A stretch of DNA of 64,000 bases from Kiloniellaceae bacterium (GTDB lineage Bacteria > Pseudomonadota > Alphaproteobacteria > Kiloniellales > J153), in contig JAJFGL010000036.1 of assembly GCA_021776135.1 (NCBI GenBank), positions 160,473 to 224,472 of the forward strand. The letters are read 5' to 3'. Numbering within the stretch: the first letter of the stretch is position 1; each line of letters begins with the position of its first letter. This document shows positions 18,940 to 28,750 of this stretch, piece by piece. Under the pieces are notes generated by a model. That model had not been told where the DNA came from. It saw nothing but the letters and a program-made list of their open reading frames with translations, and did not search any database. Both the position numbers and the translations under genes were made by a program.

Positions 18940-20600
18940 AATTCGGCCCGACGCCCTTGAGCGAAGCCAGGGGCGCGATCCTTGCTCACTCTATCGAGGC
19001 CGGCGGCCAGCGCTTCAAGAAAGGCCATGTTCTTTCACCCAAGGACATTGAGGCCCTGCGCGCCGCCGGGCTAAAAAGCATCGTCACCGCCCGGCTGCAA
19101 GACGGCGACGTTCACGAAGACGCCGCCGCCGCCGCCGTGGCGCAAGCTCTGCTTGGCGAGGAGACCAAGACCCACCTAACACCGAGCACGGCCTTTACCG
19201 GGCGCAGTAATCTCGTCGCCACGCGGCGCGGGGTTTTACTTGTGGACCGTTCCGGTTTGGACAAGCTGAACCGGATCGACGAGTCCGTCACCCTGGCCAC
19301 CTTGGCGCCCTATGCCTTGGTGGAAGCCCGGCAAATGACCGCGACGGTAAAAATAATTCCCTTCGCGGTCCAGGACGCGGTGTTGCAAGCTTGCGTAACG
19401 CACGCGCGCGAGTCGGGCCCCTTGCTGCGCATCGCGCCCTTGCGGCCGCGCCAAGCCGGCCTGGTGCTGACCCGCGTGGCGGGTATGAAAGACTCGCTGC
19501 TCGACAAGACCCTGGCCGCCGTTAACGGCCGCCTCGCGGCGCTGGATTGCCCGCCCGTATTGGAAAGCCGCTGTGGACACAGCGATACGGAGGTGGCGCG
19601 CGCGATCAACGAATTGGTCGAACGCGGCTGCGGGCTGGTCATCGTTTCCGGCGCCTCCGCCATCGTCGACCGGCGCGACGTGGTGCCCGCCGGGATTGTC
19701 GAAGCGGGCGGTAGAATCGAACATTTCGGCATGCCGGTCGATCCGGGGAACTTAATTTTGCTCGCGACCCTCAAGGAGACGCCGGTGCTGGGTCTGCCCG
19801 GCTGCGCGCGCTCGCCCAAGCTCAATGGTTTCGACTGGGTATTGCAACGCGCGATCGCGGACATCCCCGTTACCGGCCAGGATATCATGGACCTGGGCGT
19901 GGGCGGCTTGCTGAAGGAAATCGCGCATCGTCCCCTGCCCCGCGCCGCGGCGGTCGAGAGGCCGGATCACACGGCGGCCCGCGCGCCGCTCAAGGTCGCG
20001 GCCCTGGTCCTGGCGGCCGGTCAATCGCGCCGCATGGGTGATCGCAACAAGTTGCTGGCCCCCGTCGAAGGCCGCCCCCTGGTGGCGCACGCCGTCGCCA
20101 GCGCGCTCGCGTCCAAGGCGTCGCCGGTCGTGGTGGTCACCGGGCACCAAGCCGATAAGGTCGCGGAAATCTTGGCGGGACTGGATATTTTAACGGTTAA
20201 GAATCCCGGCCATGCCGCCGGGCTCAGCACGTCCCTGCACCGGGGTCTGGGCGCCCTGCCCCCGGACATCGACGGCGTGGTGGTTTGCCTGGGCGATATG
20301 CCGCGTATCGCGCCAAGTGTTATCGACCGCCTGATCGCCGCTTTCGATCCCTTGGAGGAACGGGCGATCTGCGTTCCGACGCTGCAAGGCAAGCGTGGCA
20401 ACCCGGTTCTGTTCGCCGCGCGTTTCGCGCCCGAGATACAGGAAATCGCCGGCGACGTCGGCGCGCGCTATTTGTTGGGCGAATATCCGGAACTGGTGTG
20501 CGAGGTCGCCATGGACGAAGACAGCGCCGGCACGGGCATCCTGCTGGACGTCGATACGCCCGAAGCCCTGAGCGCACTCATAAATAAAAGCCGGGATTAA
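18936..20600 (+). CDS. MoeA-like molybdopterin-binding domain fused to MobA/MocA-like nucleotidyltransferase
   Basis: N-terminal VSGASAIVDRRDVVPAGI; C-terminal LVLAAGQSRRMGDRNKLL, VVCLGDMPRI. Confidence 0.9.
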   Translation: MKFGPTPLSEARGAILAHSIEAGGQRFKKGHVLSPKDIEALRAAGLKSIVTARLQDGDVHEDAAAAAVAQALLGEETKTHLTPSTAFTGRSNLVATRRGVLLVDRSGLDKLNRIDESVTLATLAPYALVEARQMTATVKIIPFAVQDAVLQACVTHARESGPLLRIAPLRPRQAGLVLTRVAGMKDSLLDKTLAAVNGRLAALDCPPVLESRCGHSDTEVARAINELVERGCGLVIVSGASAIVDRRDVVPAGIVEAGGRIEHFGMPVDPGNLILLATLKETPVLGLPGCARSPKLNGFDWVLQRAIADIPVTGQDIMDLGVGGLLKEIAHRPLPRAAAVERPDHTAARAPLKVAALVLAAGQSRRMGDRNKLLAPVEGRPLVAHAVASALASKASPVVVVTGHQADKVAEILAGLDILTVKNPGHAAGLSTSLHRGLGALPPDIDGVVVCLGDMPRIAPSVIDRLIAAFDPLEERAICVPTLQGKRGNPVLFAARFAPEIQEIAGDVGARYLLGEYPELVCEVAMDEDSAGTGILLDVDTPEALSALINKSRD

Positions 20601-21688
20601 CCGGAAGCGGATTTTTGCTCTTCGGCGGCCTCGGGTTCCGGCGCGCTGACTTCAGCTTGAACGCCGCCGTCGGTAAGCGGCCCCAAAGCGCCCTCTTCCT
20701 CAACCAATTTGCTGACCCGCCGCATAATGTCTTCCAGGCTGGAAGCCTCGGACCCCGGCGCGCCGGCCTCGGCCGCCGCTGGAACCTCAAGGCCCGCTTC
20801 GGCTTCGCCGACGAGGTTGTTTTCCACGGCATTCGGCCCTTCTTCAACGGCATCCGTGCCTTCTTCCACGGCATCCGCCGTTGGGTTTTCCTCGATCGCA
20901 TCGGCCTCGAGCGGCACGCTGTCATCAGCCGCGCCAAGCACCAATTCTTCGTCGATAATCGTTATATCGGAATCGCCGGCGGGGATATCTATTACCTCGG
21001 TCTCCCCGGTCTCGGCTACAGCCTCCGGTTCGGCCGCCTCTTCGAGTTCGGCCGGCGTTTCTTCCGCCGCGAGATCTTCGGACGTTTCTGGGGTGGCCTC
21101 GGGTTCCGGCGCTTCGGCTTCGATTTCCGGCGCGGCGCTTTCTTCCTCGGGCGCTTCGGCGATTTCGGGTTCCGGCGCTTCGGCTTCGATCTCTGCTGCG
21201 GCGCTTTCTTCCTCGGGCGCTTCGGCGGTTTCGGGTTCCGGCGCTTCGGCCTCGATCTCCGGCGCGGCGCTTTCTTCCTCGGGCGTCTCGGCGGCTTCTA
21301 TACCGGGTGCTTCAGCTTCGTTCGTCTCCACCGCCATTTCTGCGCCGGCATCGCCAACCAGGGCGCTTATCTTGATTTCCAAGGCCTGCATGGTTTCGTT
21401 CAAGGCCATGTCGTTGCCCAGCTCTATGGCGTTTAGCAGGGACTGGATGGTGCCGCGCAGCAGCTTGTTGTCACCCGCTTCCAGGCGCAGGGTTTCCAGT
21501 TCTTCGGCCTGAGAGGCACTCTCCGCCGACTGACGTTCGATCTCGGCCTTCTGATCGCCTAGGCGGGTTTCGATCGTATCGATCAATTTCATGAGGCGGC
21601 CGCTGTATTTCGCGCGTTCCGCTCTGGCCAGACCGAAACGCTCTTCGGCCTCTATCACTCGTTGCTGCAGCTCTTCGATACCGCTCAT
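20597..21688 (-). CDS. hypothetical coiled-coil protein with acidic (E/A/P) tandem repeats
   Basis: N-terminal coiled coil; repeats of EEESAAPEIEAEAPEPETAEAP. Confidence 0.75.
   Translation of the reverse strand: MSGIEELQQRVIEAEERFGLARAERAKYSGRLMKLIDTIETRLGDQKAEIERQSAESASQAEELETLRLEAGDNKLLRGTIQSLLNAIELGNDMALNETMQALEIKISALVGDAGAEMAVETNEAEAPGIEAAETPEEESAAPEIEAEAPEPETAEAPEEESAAAEIEAEAPEPEIAEAPEEESAAPEIEAEAPEPEATPETSEDLAAEETPAELEEAAEPEAVAETGETEVIDIPAGDSDITIIDEELVLGAADDSVPLEADAIEENPTADAVEEGTDAVEEGPNAVENNLVGEAEAGLEVPAAAEAGAPGSEASSLEDIMRRVSKLVEEEGALGPLTDGGVQAEVSAPEPEAAEEQKSASG
21101..21298. repeat. three tandem 66-bp units inside the acidic-repeat CDS
   Basis: gggttccggcgcttcggc recurs at 21101, 21167 and 21233. 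Confidence 0.88.
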
Positions 21689-21768
21689 GCCGTTCCCACC
21701 CGTTTGACTGATTACAGGTGAATTTGGTCAAGAAAAGGTTGGTAATTCCTTAACCACGCTGGAAAACG

Positions 21769-22569
21769 CTAACGTATGTGCTCGCGGATAAAGCCGAGAA
21801 CCCGTTCGACAACCGGCCCATGCTCGAACAGCTCGACATGGCCGGCGCCGGCGACCGCGATCATTTCCTTGGGCTCACGCGCGGCATCGAAAAGGCTTTG
21901 CCCGAAACGCAGAGGAACGACGCTGTCCTTGTCGCCGTGAAGAACCAGCAGGGGGGTGGAAATACGGGCGATGCGGGCCAGGGAATCCCATTTATCCAGG
22001 ATCATCCAGCGGGCCGGCAGATACCAATAGTGCAACTGCGAAACCGCCGCGATCGAGGTATAGGGCGATTCCAGAATCACCGCCGCCGGCCGCCGCTCCA
22101 ACGCCGCCTTGACCGCGACCCCGGAGCCCAGGGATTCGCCATAGAGAACCGTCCGCTCCAAGCCGATTCCCTGCCCCGCCAGCCAATCCAGCAGACCGAG
22201 AGAATCCGCCGTTAAGCCGTCCTCGGTCGCTTTACCCGGATTGCCGCTATAACCCCGGTAACCGGCGAACAGCAGGCCGTAACCGGCATCGATCAGGGGT
22301 TTGAGTTTCGGCACCCGGTCGCCCAGATGCCCGGCATTGCCGTGAAAAACCACGACCACCGGGCCATCGGGTTTTTCCGGTGGCAGGTACCAGTGGGTCA
22401 GCGTCAAACCGTCGCCGGTCCGGGTCGTGACTTCCCCGATCCCCAGCCCATTGTAGAGCGCCAAGTCCGGGGCGTCCTTGGCGCCAGGATAGAGAAGCGT
22501 GCGCTGCATGATGAAAACCGCCCCGGTCAGAAGCAGATAAACGCCAAGCGCCGCGCCGATTAATTGCAT
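21769..22569 (-). CDS. alpha/beta hydrolase
   Basis: VVVFHGNAGHLGDR; YGESLGSGVAVKAALE; LLVLHGDKDSVVP. Confidence 0.9.
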   Translation of the reverse strand: MQLIGAALGVYLLLTGAVFIMQRTLLYPGAKDAPDLALYNGLGIGEVTTRTGDGLTLTHWYLPPEKPDGPVVVVFHGNAGHLGDRVPKLKPLIDAGYGLLFAGYRGYSGNPGKATEDGLTADSLGLLDWLAGQGIGLERTVLYGESLGSGVAVKAALERRPAAVILESPYTSIAAVSQLHYWYLPARWMILDKWDSLARIARISTPLLVLHGDKDSVVPLRFGQSLFDAAREPKEMIAVAGAGHVELFEHGPVVERVLGFIREHIR

Positions 22570-22727
22570 GCCAAGCCGCTCCCTTTTGAACGCACCTTAC
22601 CCTAGACCTTCCGGGCCGTCATGATTTGCCCAGCGCCTTATTCTCTTGCAATTTGAGTTCAAAATAATTAATTAAACACCGTAGCAGCGGTAATTATGGT
22701 ATTTAACACAATTATAGGGTTAAATAA

Positions 22728-23699
22728 ATGAGCCAGATCTACGTTCTGCACGAGAACGATGCTTGGGTCGAGCCGCTTCGCGCGGCCTTCGCCAACCTTG
22801 GCCTGCCCCATGAGGAATGGTTTCTGGGCGAAGGCATCGTGCCTTTCGACCGGCCCCCGCCCGATGGCGTGTTTTATAACCGCATGAGCGCGTCGTCCCA
22901 CACACGCGGGCACCGATATGCGCCCGAATTGACCCATGGCGTGCTGAACTGGCTTGAGGCCCATGGCCGCAGGGTGGTGAATTCCAGCCGGGCGCTGTAT
23001 CTCGAGGTCAGTAAGCTGGCCCAGTACGCCGCCCTAAGCCGCGCCGGTATCGCGGTGCCCCGTACCGTGGCCGCGACCGGGCGGGACAACGTGCTGGCCG
23101 CCGCCAGGAATTTCGGCCCCGGCCCCTACATTCTGAAACCGAACCGGGGCGGCAAGGGCCTGGGCGTGCGCCTGTTCCAAAGCTCCGATGCCATGGCGGA
23201 CTATCTGGACAGCCAGGAAGCCGTGGACGAGGCGCCGATCGACGGTTTATGGCTGATTCAGGAATACCTGCGCGCGCCGCAACCCTTCATCACCCGCTGC
23301 GAATTCGTCGGCGGCGAATTTCTTTACGCCGTGCGGGTCGATACCAGCGGCGGCTTCGAATTGTGCCCGGCGGATGCTTGCGCGATCGAAGGCGAGGCTT
23401 GCCCGGCCGGGACGCCCAGCAGGAACATCTTTACCGTGCTGCCCGATTTCAAGCACCCGATCCTCGACAGCTATGGCCGCTTTCTGCGCGCCAACGAGAT
23501 CGAGGTCGCCGGCATAGAATTCATCGCCGACGAGGCGGGCCGGACCTACACCTACGACGTCAACACCAACACTAACTATAACGCCCAGGCCGAGGATGAG
23601 GCCGGCGCCGCCTTGACCGGGATGGAGGCGGTGGCCCGCTTCCTGAGCAAGGAACTAACCAAGACAAGCGCCGCCGCATCGGCGGTCGCGGCCGAATGA
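22728..23699 (+). CDS. RimK-like ATP-grasp ligase
   Basis: VSKLAQYAALSRAGIAVPRTVA; YILKPNRGGKGLGVRLF; YDVNTNTNYN. Confidence 0.85.
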   Translation: MSQIYVLHENDAWVEPLRAAFANLGLPHEEWFLGEGIVPFDRPPPDGVFYNRMSASSHTRGHRYAPELTHGVLNWLEAHGRRVVNSSRALYLEVSKLAQYAALSRAGIAVPRTVAATGRDNVLAAARNFGPGPYILKPNRGGKGLGVRLFQSSDAMADYLDSQEAVDEAPIDGLWLIQEYLRAPQPFITRCEFVGGEFLYAVRVDTSGGFELCPADACAIEGEACPAGTPSRNIFTVLPDFKHPILDSYGRFLRANEIEVAGIEFIADEAGRTYTYDVNTNTNYNAQAEDEAGAALTGMEAVARFLSKELTKTSAAASAVAAE

Positions 23700-23783
23700 T
23701 TTCAAACTGAGCACGATCCCTTCGGGCAGCCTTGTGCTAAACTCTTCCTGGGTAACGGCAAGCTCAGGAAGAGGAGAGCGCGC

Positions 23784-24641
23784 TTGGCACCGGCGAACAC
23801 TATCGAGATATTAAGCGAGCAGCGTTGTTTCGGCGGCTTGCAGGGTTTTTACCGGCACCAGTCTCCTGCTTGCGCCGGGGCCATGCGCTTTTCGGTTTAT
23901 CAACCGCCCCAGGCCCTGAAGGGGACCAAGGTGCCGGTTGTGACGTACCTGGCCGGGCTGACTTGCAGTGAAGAGACCTTCGTTATCAAGGCCGGGGCCC
24001 AACGCATGGCGGCGGAACTCGGGCTCATGCTGGTGGCGCCCGATACCTCGCCGCGCGGCGCCGGTCTGCCGGGCGAGGACGAGGATTGGGATTTCGGCAC
24101 CGGGGCCGGGTTCTATCTCGACGCCAGCCAGGAACCCTGGAACCGGCACTACAAGATGTACAGCTACATGACCCGCGACCTGCCGGCGGTGATCGAGGCG
24201 CGTTTTCCCGCCGACATGGCCCGGCAAGGCATCTTCGGTCATTCCATGGGCGGCCACGGCGCCTTGACCATCCACCTGAAGAACCCGGACACCTACCGCT
24301 CGGTCTCCGCCTTCGCGCCCATCGGCGCGCCGTGCCAGTGTCCCTGGGGGATCAAGGCCTTCACCGGCTATCTCGGCACGGACCGGGATAGCTGGCGCCG
24401 CCACGACGCCAGCGAATTGATCCGTGCCCGGCCCAGCGCCGCCAAGCTGCTCATCGATCAAGGCAGCGCCGATCAATTCCTGGACGAACAATTGAAACCG
24501 GACCTCCTGGCCGCCGCCTGCGAGGCCGCCGGGCAGCCCATCGAATTACGCATGCAAGCGGGCTACGATCACAGCTACTACTTCATACAGTCCTTCATGG
24601 AGGATCACCTGCGCCATCATGCGCAAGTTCTAGAGTCTTAA
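23784..24641 (+). CDS. fghA: S-formylglutathione hydrolase
   Basis: PVVTYLAGLTCSEETFVIKAGAQRMAAELG; IFGHSMGGHGALT; DHSYYFIQSFMEDHLRHHA; TTG start. Confidence 0.96.
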   Translation: MAPANTIEILSEQRCFGGLQGFYRHQSPACAGAMRFSVYQPPQALKGTKVPVVTYLAGLTCSEETFVIKAGAQRMAAELGLMLVAPDTSPRGAGLPGEDEDWDFGTGAGFYLDASQEPWNRHYKMYSYMTRDLPAVIEARFPADMARQGIFGHSMGGHGALTIHLKNPDTYRSVSAFAPIGAPCQCPWGIKAFTGYLGTDRDSWRRHDASELIRARPSAAKLLIDQGSADQFLDEQLKPDLLAAACEAAGQPIELRMQAGYDHSYYFIQSFMEDHLRHHAQVLES

Positions 24642-24647
24642 TGCGGT

Positions 24648-25550
24648 ATGGATACGAACTTTTCCGATTTCATCGCCGAAGGCGGCTTGAAAACTCTCAG
24701 CCGCCGTTCGGACTTCAAGGGCCTTCGGCATTTGGCCGGGCATCTGGGCGTCCTGGCCTGTACCGGTGCCTTTGTGGCCTGGGCCCCTAGCTGGCCCTGG
24801 CTTATCGCGGCCTGGCTGGGGCATGGCATTGTTCTGGTGGGGCTATTCGCGCCCCTGCACGAGACCATTCACCGCACCGCGTTCAAGTCCCGCTGGCTCA
24901 ACGATGCCGTGGCTTTCCTCTGCGGCCTGATCCTCTTCCTGCCGCCCCAGTATTTCCGCGCCTTTCACTTCACCCATCACCGCTTCACCCAGGACGCGGC
25001 CCGCGACCCGGAACTCTTAACCCCTAAACCTCAGACTCTTGGGCGTTATTTGCTGCACGCAACCGGCGTATTCTACTGGCGGGCTCAGCTTGTGGGGCTG
25101 GTCCGCCATGTCACCGGCCGGATCGATGAAGCCTTCATCGCCCAACATCAGCGCCCCGCCATCCTGAGCGAAGCGCGGCTGTTTCTGGGACTCTATGCCG
25201 CCATGGCCTTCCTGGCGGGGGCATATGAAAGCACGGCCATACTGACATTCTGGGTGGTTCCGGTCCTGCTCGGGCAGCCGGCCTTGCGCCTCTACCTGCT
25301 CAGCGAGCACATGGGATGCCCCGAGGTGCCGGACATGTTCCGCAACACGCGCACGACCCTGACCCTCTGGCCCCTGCGCGCTCTGGCGTGGAACATGCCA
25401 TTTCACACCGCGCACCACGTTTACCCCGGCATTCCGTTTCATGCCCTGCCGGCGCTGCACCGGCTGCTCGAGGAACGCATTGAGGTTCTAGCGCCGGGAT
25501 ACTTGGCGCTGCACCGTGGCTTCGCCGCGGATTTTAATCCTTCGGCTTAG
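24648..25550 (+). CDS. fatty acid desaturase family protein
   Basis: His boxes HETIHRT, HFTHHRFTQD, HTAHHVYPG. Confidence 0.92.
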   Translation: MDTNFSDFIAEGGLKTLSRRSDFKGLRHLAGHLGVLACTGAFVAWAPSWPWLIAAWLGHGIVLVGLFAPLHETIHRTAFKSRWLNDAVAFLCGLILFLPPQYFRAFHFTHHRFTQDAARDPELLTPKPQTLGRYLLHATGVFYWRAQLVGLVRHVTGRIDEAFIAQHQRPAILSEARLFLGLYAAMAFLAGAYESTAILTFWVVPVLLGQPALRLYLLSEHMGCPEVPDMFRNTRTTLTLWPLRALAWNMPFHTAHHVYPGIPFHALPALHRLLEERIEVLAPGYLALHRGFAADFNPSA

Positions 25551-26050
25551 GAGCCCGCGCCGGCTAAACTGAGGGGCTGGCTTGCGTGTTCGGCATCTTC
25601 GGCCACCTCGACGCTTCCGGCGATAACGCCGCCGGTCTTGATGGAAATCCGGCCATAGCGGGTATCGCCGCGCACCTGCCCGCCCTCGCTTACCTCCAAG
25701 AGCCCGCTCACGGTCAAGCTGCCCTCGACGGTTCCGGCGACAATGGCTTGTCCGGCTTCCGCAGAACCGACGAAAATTCCACCTTTTCTGACTTCTAGGC
25801 GATCTGTTTTAAGTGTTGCTTCAACTCGGCCTTCGACGATCAGGGCGCGACAATCTTCGATTTCTCCCTTAACGTGAATATCCCGGCCGACGATCAAAGT
25901 CCCCTCCGGCACGCGATCCGATAGGGCCGCATTTGGCGCCGGCTGGCTTTGGCCAACCGCGAGGACACCCTTGGGCAAAGGCCGGTTGCAAACCGGCTCG
26001 GGCTTACGGGCAGGCATGGGCGGCCGTGCCGCTTGGATGCTTGTTGTCAT
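25547..26050 (-). CDS. bactofilin (polymer-forming cytoskeletal protein)
   Basis: TLIVGRDIHVKGEIEDCRALIVEGRVEATLKTDRLEVRKGGIFVGSAEA... beta-helical repeat. Confidence 0.9.
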   Translation of the reverse strand: MTTSIQAARPPMPARKPEPVCNRPLPKGVLAVGQSQPAPNAALSDRVPEGTLIVGRDIHVKGEIEDCRALIVEGRVEATLKTDRLEVRKGGIFVGSAEAGQAIVAGTVEGSLTVSGLLEVSEGGQVRGDTRYGRISIKTGGVIAGSVEVAEDAEHASQPLSLAGAGS

Positions 26051-26140
26051 GGTCCTGTTCTCCTCCCTGCGAGGTGCCTTGGGCACTTCTTAATCTCAAG
26101 GTTAGCGGAGGCGGACCCTTCCGGACCAGAAGAAAATTAT

Positions 26141-26995
26141 CTAACCGCCGGCGGCGAGAGTTTTATAAAGTTCCGGCCGCCGCTGAGTCATGAGCGGATA
26201 GCGTTCGCGGACCTCCTGAATGAAATCGAGATCGATGAAGGCGGTCACGCAATCCTCGGTATCGGAGGCGGTGGCCACGATCACCCCCCAGGGATCGACG
26301 ATCATGCTGCGGCCGACGAAACCGATGCCCGACTTCGGCTCGATGCCGTATTGGCCGGAGGCGACCACGAAAGCCTGGTTTTCGGTCGCCCGGGCGCGCA
26401 AGAAGAACTCCCAGTGATCGAAACGCGGGCTCAGGAAGGCAGAAGCGCAAACCAGAATCTCCGCACCCTTGAGGGCCATCTCCCGGTAAACCTCGGGAAA
26501 GCGCAGATCGCTGCACACGGAAAGGCCGATACGCGCCAGATTGGTGCCATAGACATCCAGGTTGCGGCCCGGCGACACCGCATCGGATTCCCGGATGCCG
26601 CCCTTGATATCGGTGCGGTTCGGGGCGTCGAACAAGTGAGTCTTGCGGTAAATCCCGATGATCTCACCCTGAGGGGAGATCAAGGGCACCGAGTTGTAAT
26701 AGGCGCCGTCGCTGCCGCGCTCGTACATGGACCCGGCGACGAACATGACATAGCGGCGCGCCTTGTCGGCCAGCATCTCGGTGGTCGGCCCCGGAAACGG
26801 CTCGGCGATTTTTTCGTGCAGGCCGGTTTCGCTAAAGCCCAGCCCGGTCCACAACTCCGGCAAGACCGCCAGGTCAGACCCGCGCTCCCCGGCGACATCG
26901 AGCCAGCCGGCCATCTTATCCACGACCGCCGCCTTCTCGCCGTCAACAGCGGTAATCTGTATGGCCGAGACTGTTAGTTGGCGTTTTCCGTCCAT
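26141..26995 (-). CDS. carbon-nitrogen hydrolase (nitrilase superfamily)
   Basis: LAVLPELW; IGIYRKTHLFD; IGLSVCSDLRFPEVYR (E-K-C triad). Confidence 0.92.
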   Translation of the reverse strand: MDGKRQLTVSAIQITAVDGEKAAVVDKMAGWLDVAGERGSDLAVLPELWTGLGFSETGLHEKIAEPFPGPTTEMLADKARRYVMFVAGSMYERGSDGAYYNSVPLISPQGEIIGIYRKTHLFDAPNRTDIKGGIRESDAVSPGRNLDVYGTNLARIGLSVCSDLRFPEVYREMALKGAEILVCASAFLSPRFDHWEFFLRARATENQAFVVASGQYGIEPKSGIGFVGRSMIVDPWGVIVATASDTEDCVTAFIDLDFIQEVRERYPLMTQRRPELYKTLAAGG

Positions 26996-27027
26996 GTGAC
27001 TGCCTCCTTCGCGGTCATTCTAACAGA

Positions 27028-27978
27028 TCAAGCCGTTTCCGCGCCGTAATAAAGCGAGACGACGTGTTGCGCCTCGGCGAAGAACAGCCAGCGTTCGATC
27101 AGCATCCCGGCCATGGCCAGGATCGCCGCCAGGAACGCCAGGACCGCGGCCCCTACCCCGCCCGTCAGAGTGGTTTCGATCAAGCACAGACTCAAGGGCA
27201 GGACGAAGCCCGCGAGTACGGCGTAAAGGCGTAACTTGCGGGCGTGTTTCCGGGCAATCCAGAACCCCATTTCGCGCTGCACGTAGTTGGCCTGAGTATG
27301 CGCGGTTTCCCATTGGCGAACCTTGCCCAGGCGGCCCAGGCCGGTGGCGTGGCCAGGGTTGCGCGGGGCCTTGGCGGTATCGATGCCGCGCCAGTAGCCG
27401 AGCTTCGCGGTCAGGGCGGCCGCCAGCATGGCCATGCTTAGCCAGGTGAACCCGCTCCGCCCCTCGCCGAAGGCCAAAATCAGGGCATTGAACCAGAGGG
27501 CGCCGGTGGCCAATGCCAGCAGCATATAGATCGGCGTGACCCAGGTATTGTGCCACTGGCGTATAGTTTTAAGGGACTGATATATCATTCCCGTGCAGTA
27601 AACCGTGACCAGCGCACCAATCGCCGCGGCAACGCCGAGCATCGCCCAGACGCCGCCGGTATCGCCCAGGAAAATCCACCCCATGGCGAAGAGTCCGGCC
27701 GGTGCATAGGTGATGAGGGCCATGACCCCTTCGCGCGACAGCCAGGAACTGCGCCACTGGGTCACCGCCCGCCAGGCCCGTTCCGGGTGTCCCAGGTGAA
27801 AAGTCGAAGCCATCAAACCGGCGGTCACCATGGCGAAGGAAAGGCCGAATCCGATCAAGCCCAGCAGGGGGTCGGCGGGGACCAGTCCGGCCGCGCCGAA
27901 CAAGCAGAGCAGGATCATCAGGCCGTATCCCGCGCCTGTGAGGGTCGTGAACAGCAAGACGGAATAAGCGGGATGCAT
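27028..27978 (-). CDS. soeC: DmsC/SoeC-like membrane anchor subunit
   Basis: HPAYSVLLFTTLTGAGYGL...STFHLGHPERAWRAVTQWRSSWLSREG. Confidence 0.75.
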   Translation of the reverse strand: MHPAYSVLLFTTLTGAGYGLMILLCLFGAAGLVPADPLLGLIGFGLSFAMVTAGLMASTFHLGHPERAWRAVTQWRSSWLSREGVMALITYAPAGLFAMGWIFLGDTGGVWAMLGVAAAIGALVTVYCTGMIYQSLKTIRQWHNTWVTPIYMLLALATGALWFNALILAFGEGRSGFTWLSMAMLAAALTAKLGYWRGIDTAKAPRNPGHATGLGRLGKVRQWETAHTQANYVQREMGFWIARKHARKLRLYAVLAGFVLPLSLCLIETTLTGGVGAAVLAFLAAILAMAGMLIERWLFFAEAQHVVSLYYGAETA

Positions 27979-27991
27979 CCGCGCGGCCCTC

Positions 27992-28750
27992 CTAGCGCGA
28001 CAGCACGCGGTCGAGCCAGCGGAACACACCGTCCCCCGCCACGGGGTTCGCGGGGTCGAGCGGCTCCAAGGCCTCCGGGCCGCTATCTGTGCCCGTGCGT
28101 CGTTCGCGCGGGGGCAGATACTTATTCACCGGGCGGTAGCCGAGACCGGGCATGAGATCGTAGCCGCCGCGTTCACGCACCAGGGCCGATACGGCGCTTT
28201 CCGGATCGCCCAGATCGCCGAAATGCCGGGCCCCGGTCGGGCAGGCCCGCACACATGCCGGTTTGCGGTCTTCGGGGGCCAGGTTCTCGTTATAAATGCG
28301 ATCGACGCAGAGGGTGCATTTCTTCATCACGCCGTGATCTTCGTCGTATTCCCGCGCCCCGTAGGGGCAGGCCCAGGAGCATAACTTGCAGCCGATGCAG
28401 GTATCGGGATTGACCAGGACAATACCGTCCTCGGCCCGCTTGTAGGACGCCCCGGTCGGACAAACGGTCACGCAGGCCGGTTCCTCGCAATGCAGGCACG
28501 AACGGGGAAAGTTGACCGTCATGCCGCCGGAGCCTTCAGTGCCGGGTCTGACTTCATACGAATGAACCCGGTTGAGCCAAACCCCGTCCGCTTCGGCGCC
28601 GTAAGGGTTCCGGTCGGTCAGGGGCGCGATATAGCCGGTAGTGTTCCATTCCTTGCAGGAAACCGCGCAGGCGTGACAGCCGACGCAGGTATCCAGGTCG
28701 ATCACCAGCCCCAGTTTCTTACCGCTCGGCTTATCCGGCAGGCTGGTCAT
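27992..28750 (-). CDS. soeB: 4Fe-4S ferredoxin subunit of molybdopterin oxidoreductase (DmsB/SoeB-like)
   Basis: Four ferredoxin clusters: CVGCHACAVSC, CLHCEEPACVTVCPTGA, CIGCKLCSWACPYG, CVRACPTGA. Confidence 0.8.
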   Translation of the reverse strand: MTSLPDKPSGKKLGLVIDLDTCVGCHACAVSCKEWNTTGYIAPLTDRNPYGAEADGVWLNRVHSYEVRPGTEGSGGMTVNFPRSCLHCEEPACVTVCPTGASYKRAEDGIVLVNPDTCIGCKLCSWACPYGAREYDEDHGVMKKCTLCVDRIYNENLAPEDRKPACVRACPTGARHFGDLGDPESAVSALVRERGGYDLMPGLGYRPVNKYLPPRERRTGTDSGPEALEPLDPANPVAGDGVFRWLDRVLSR

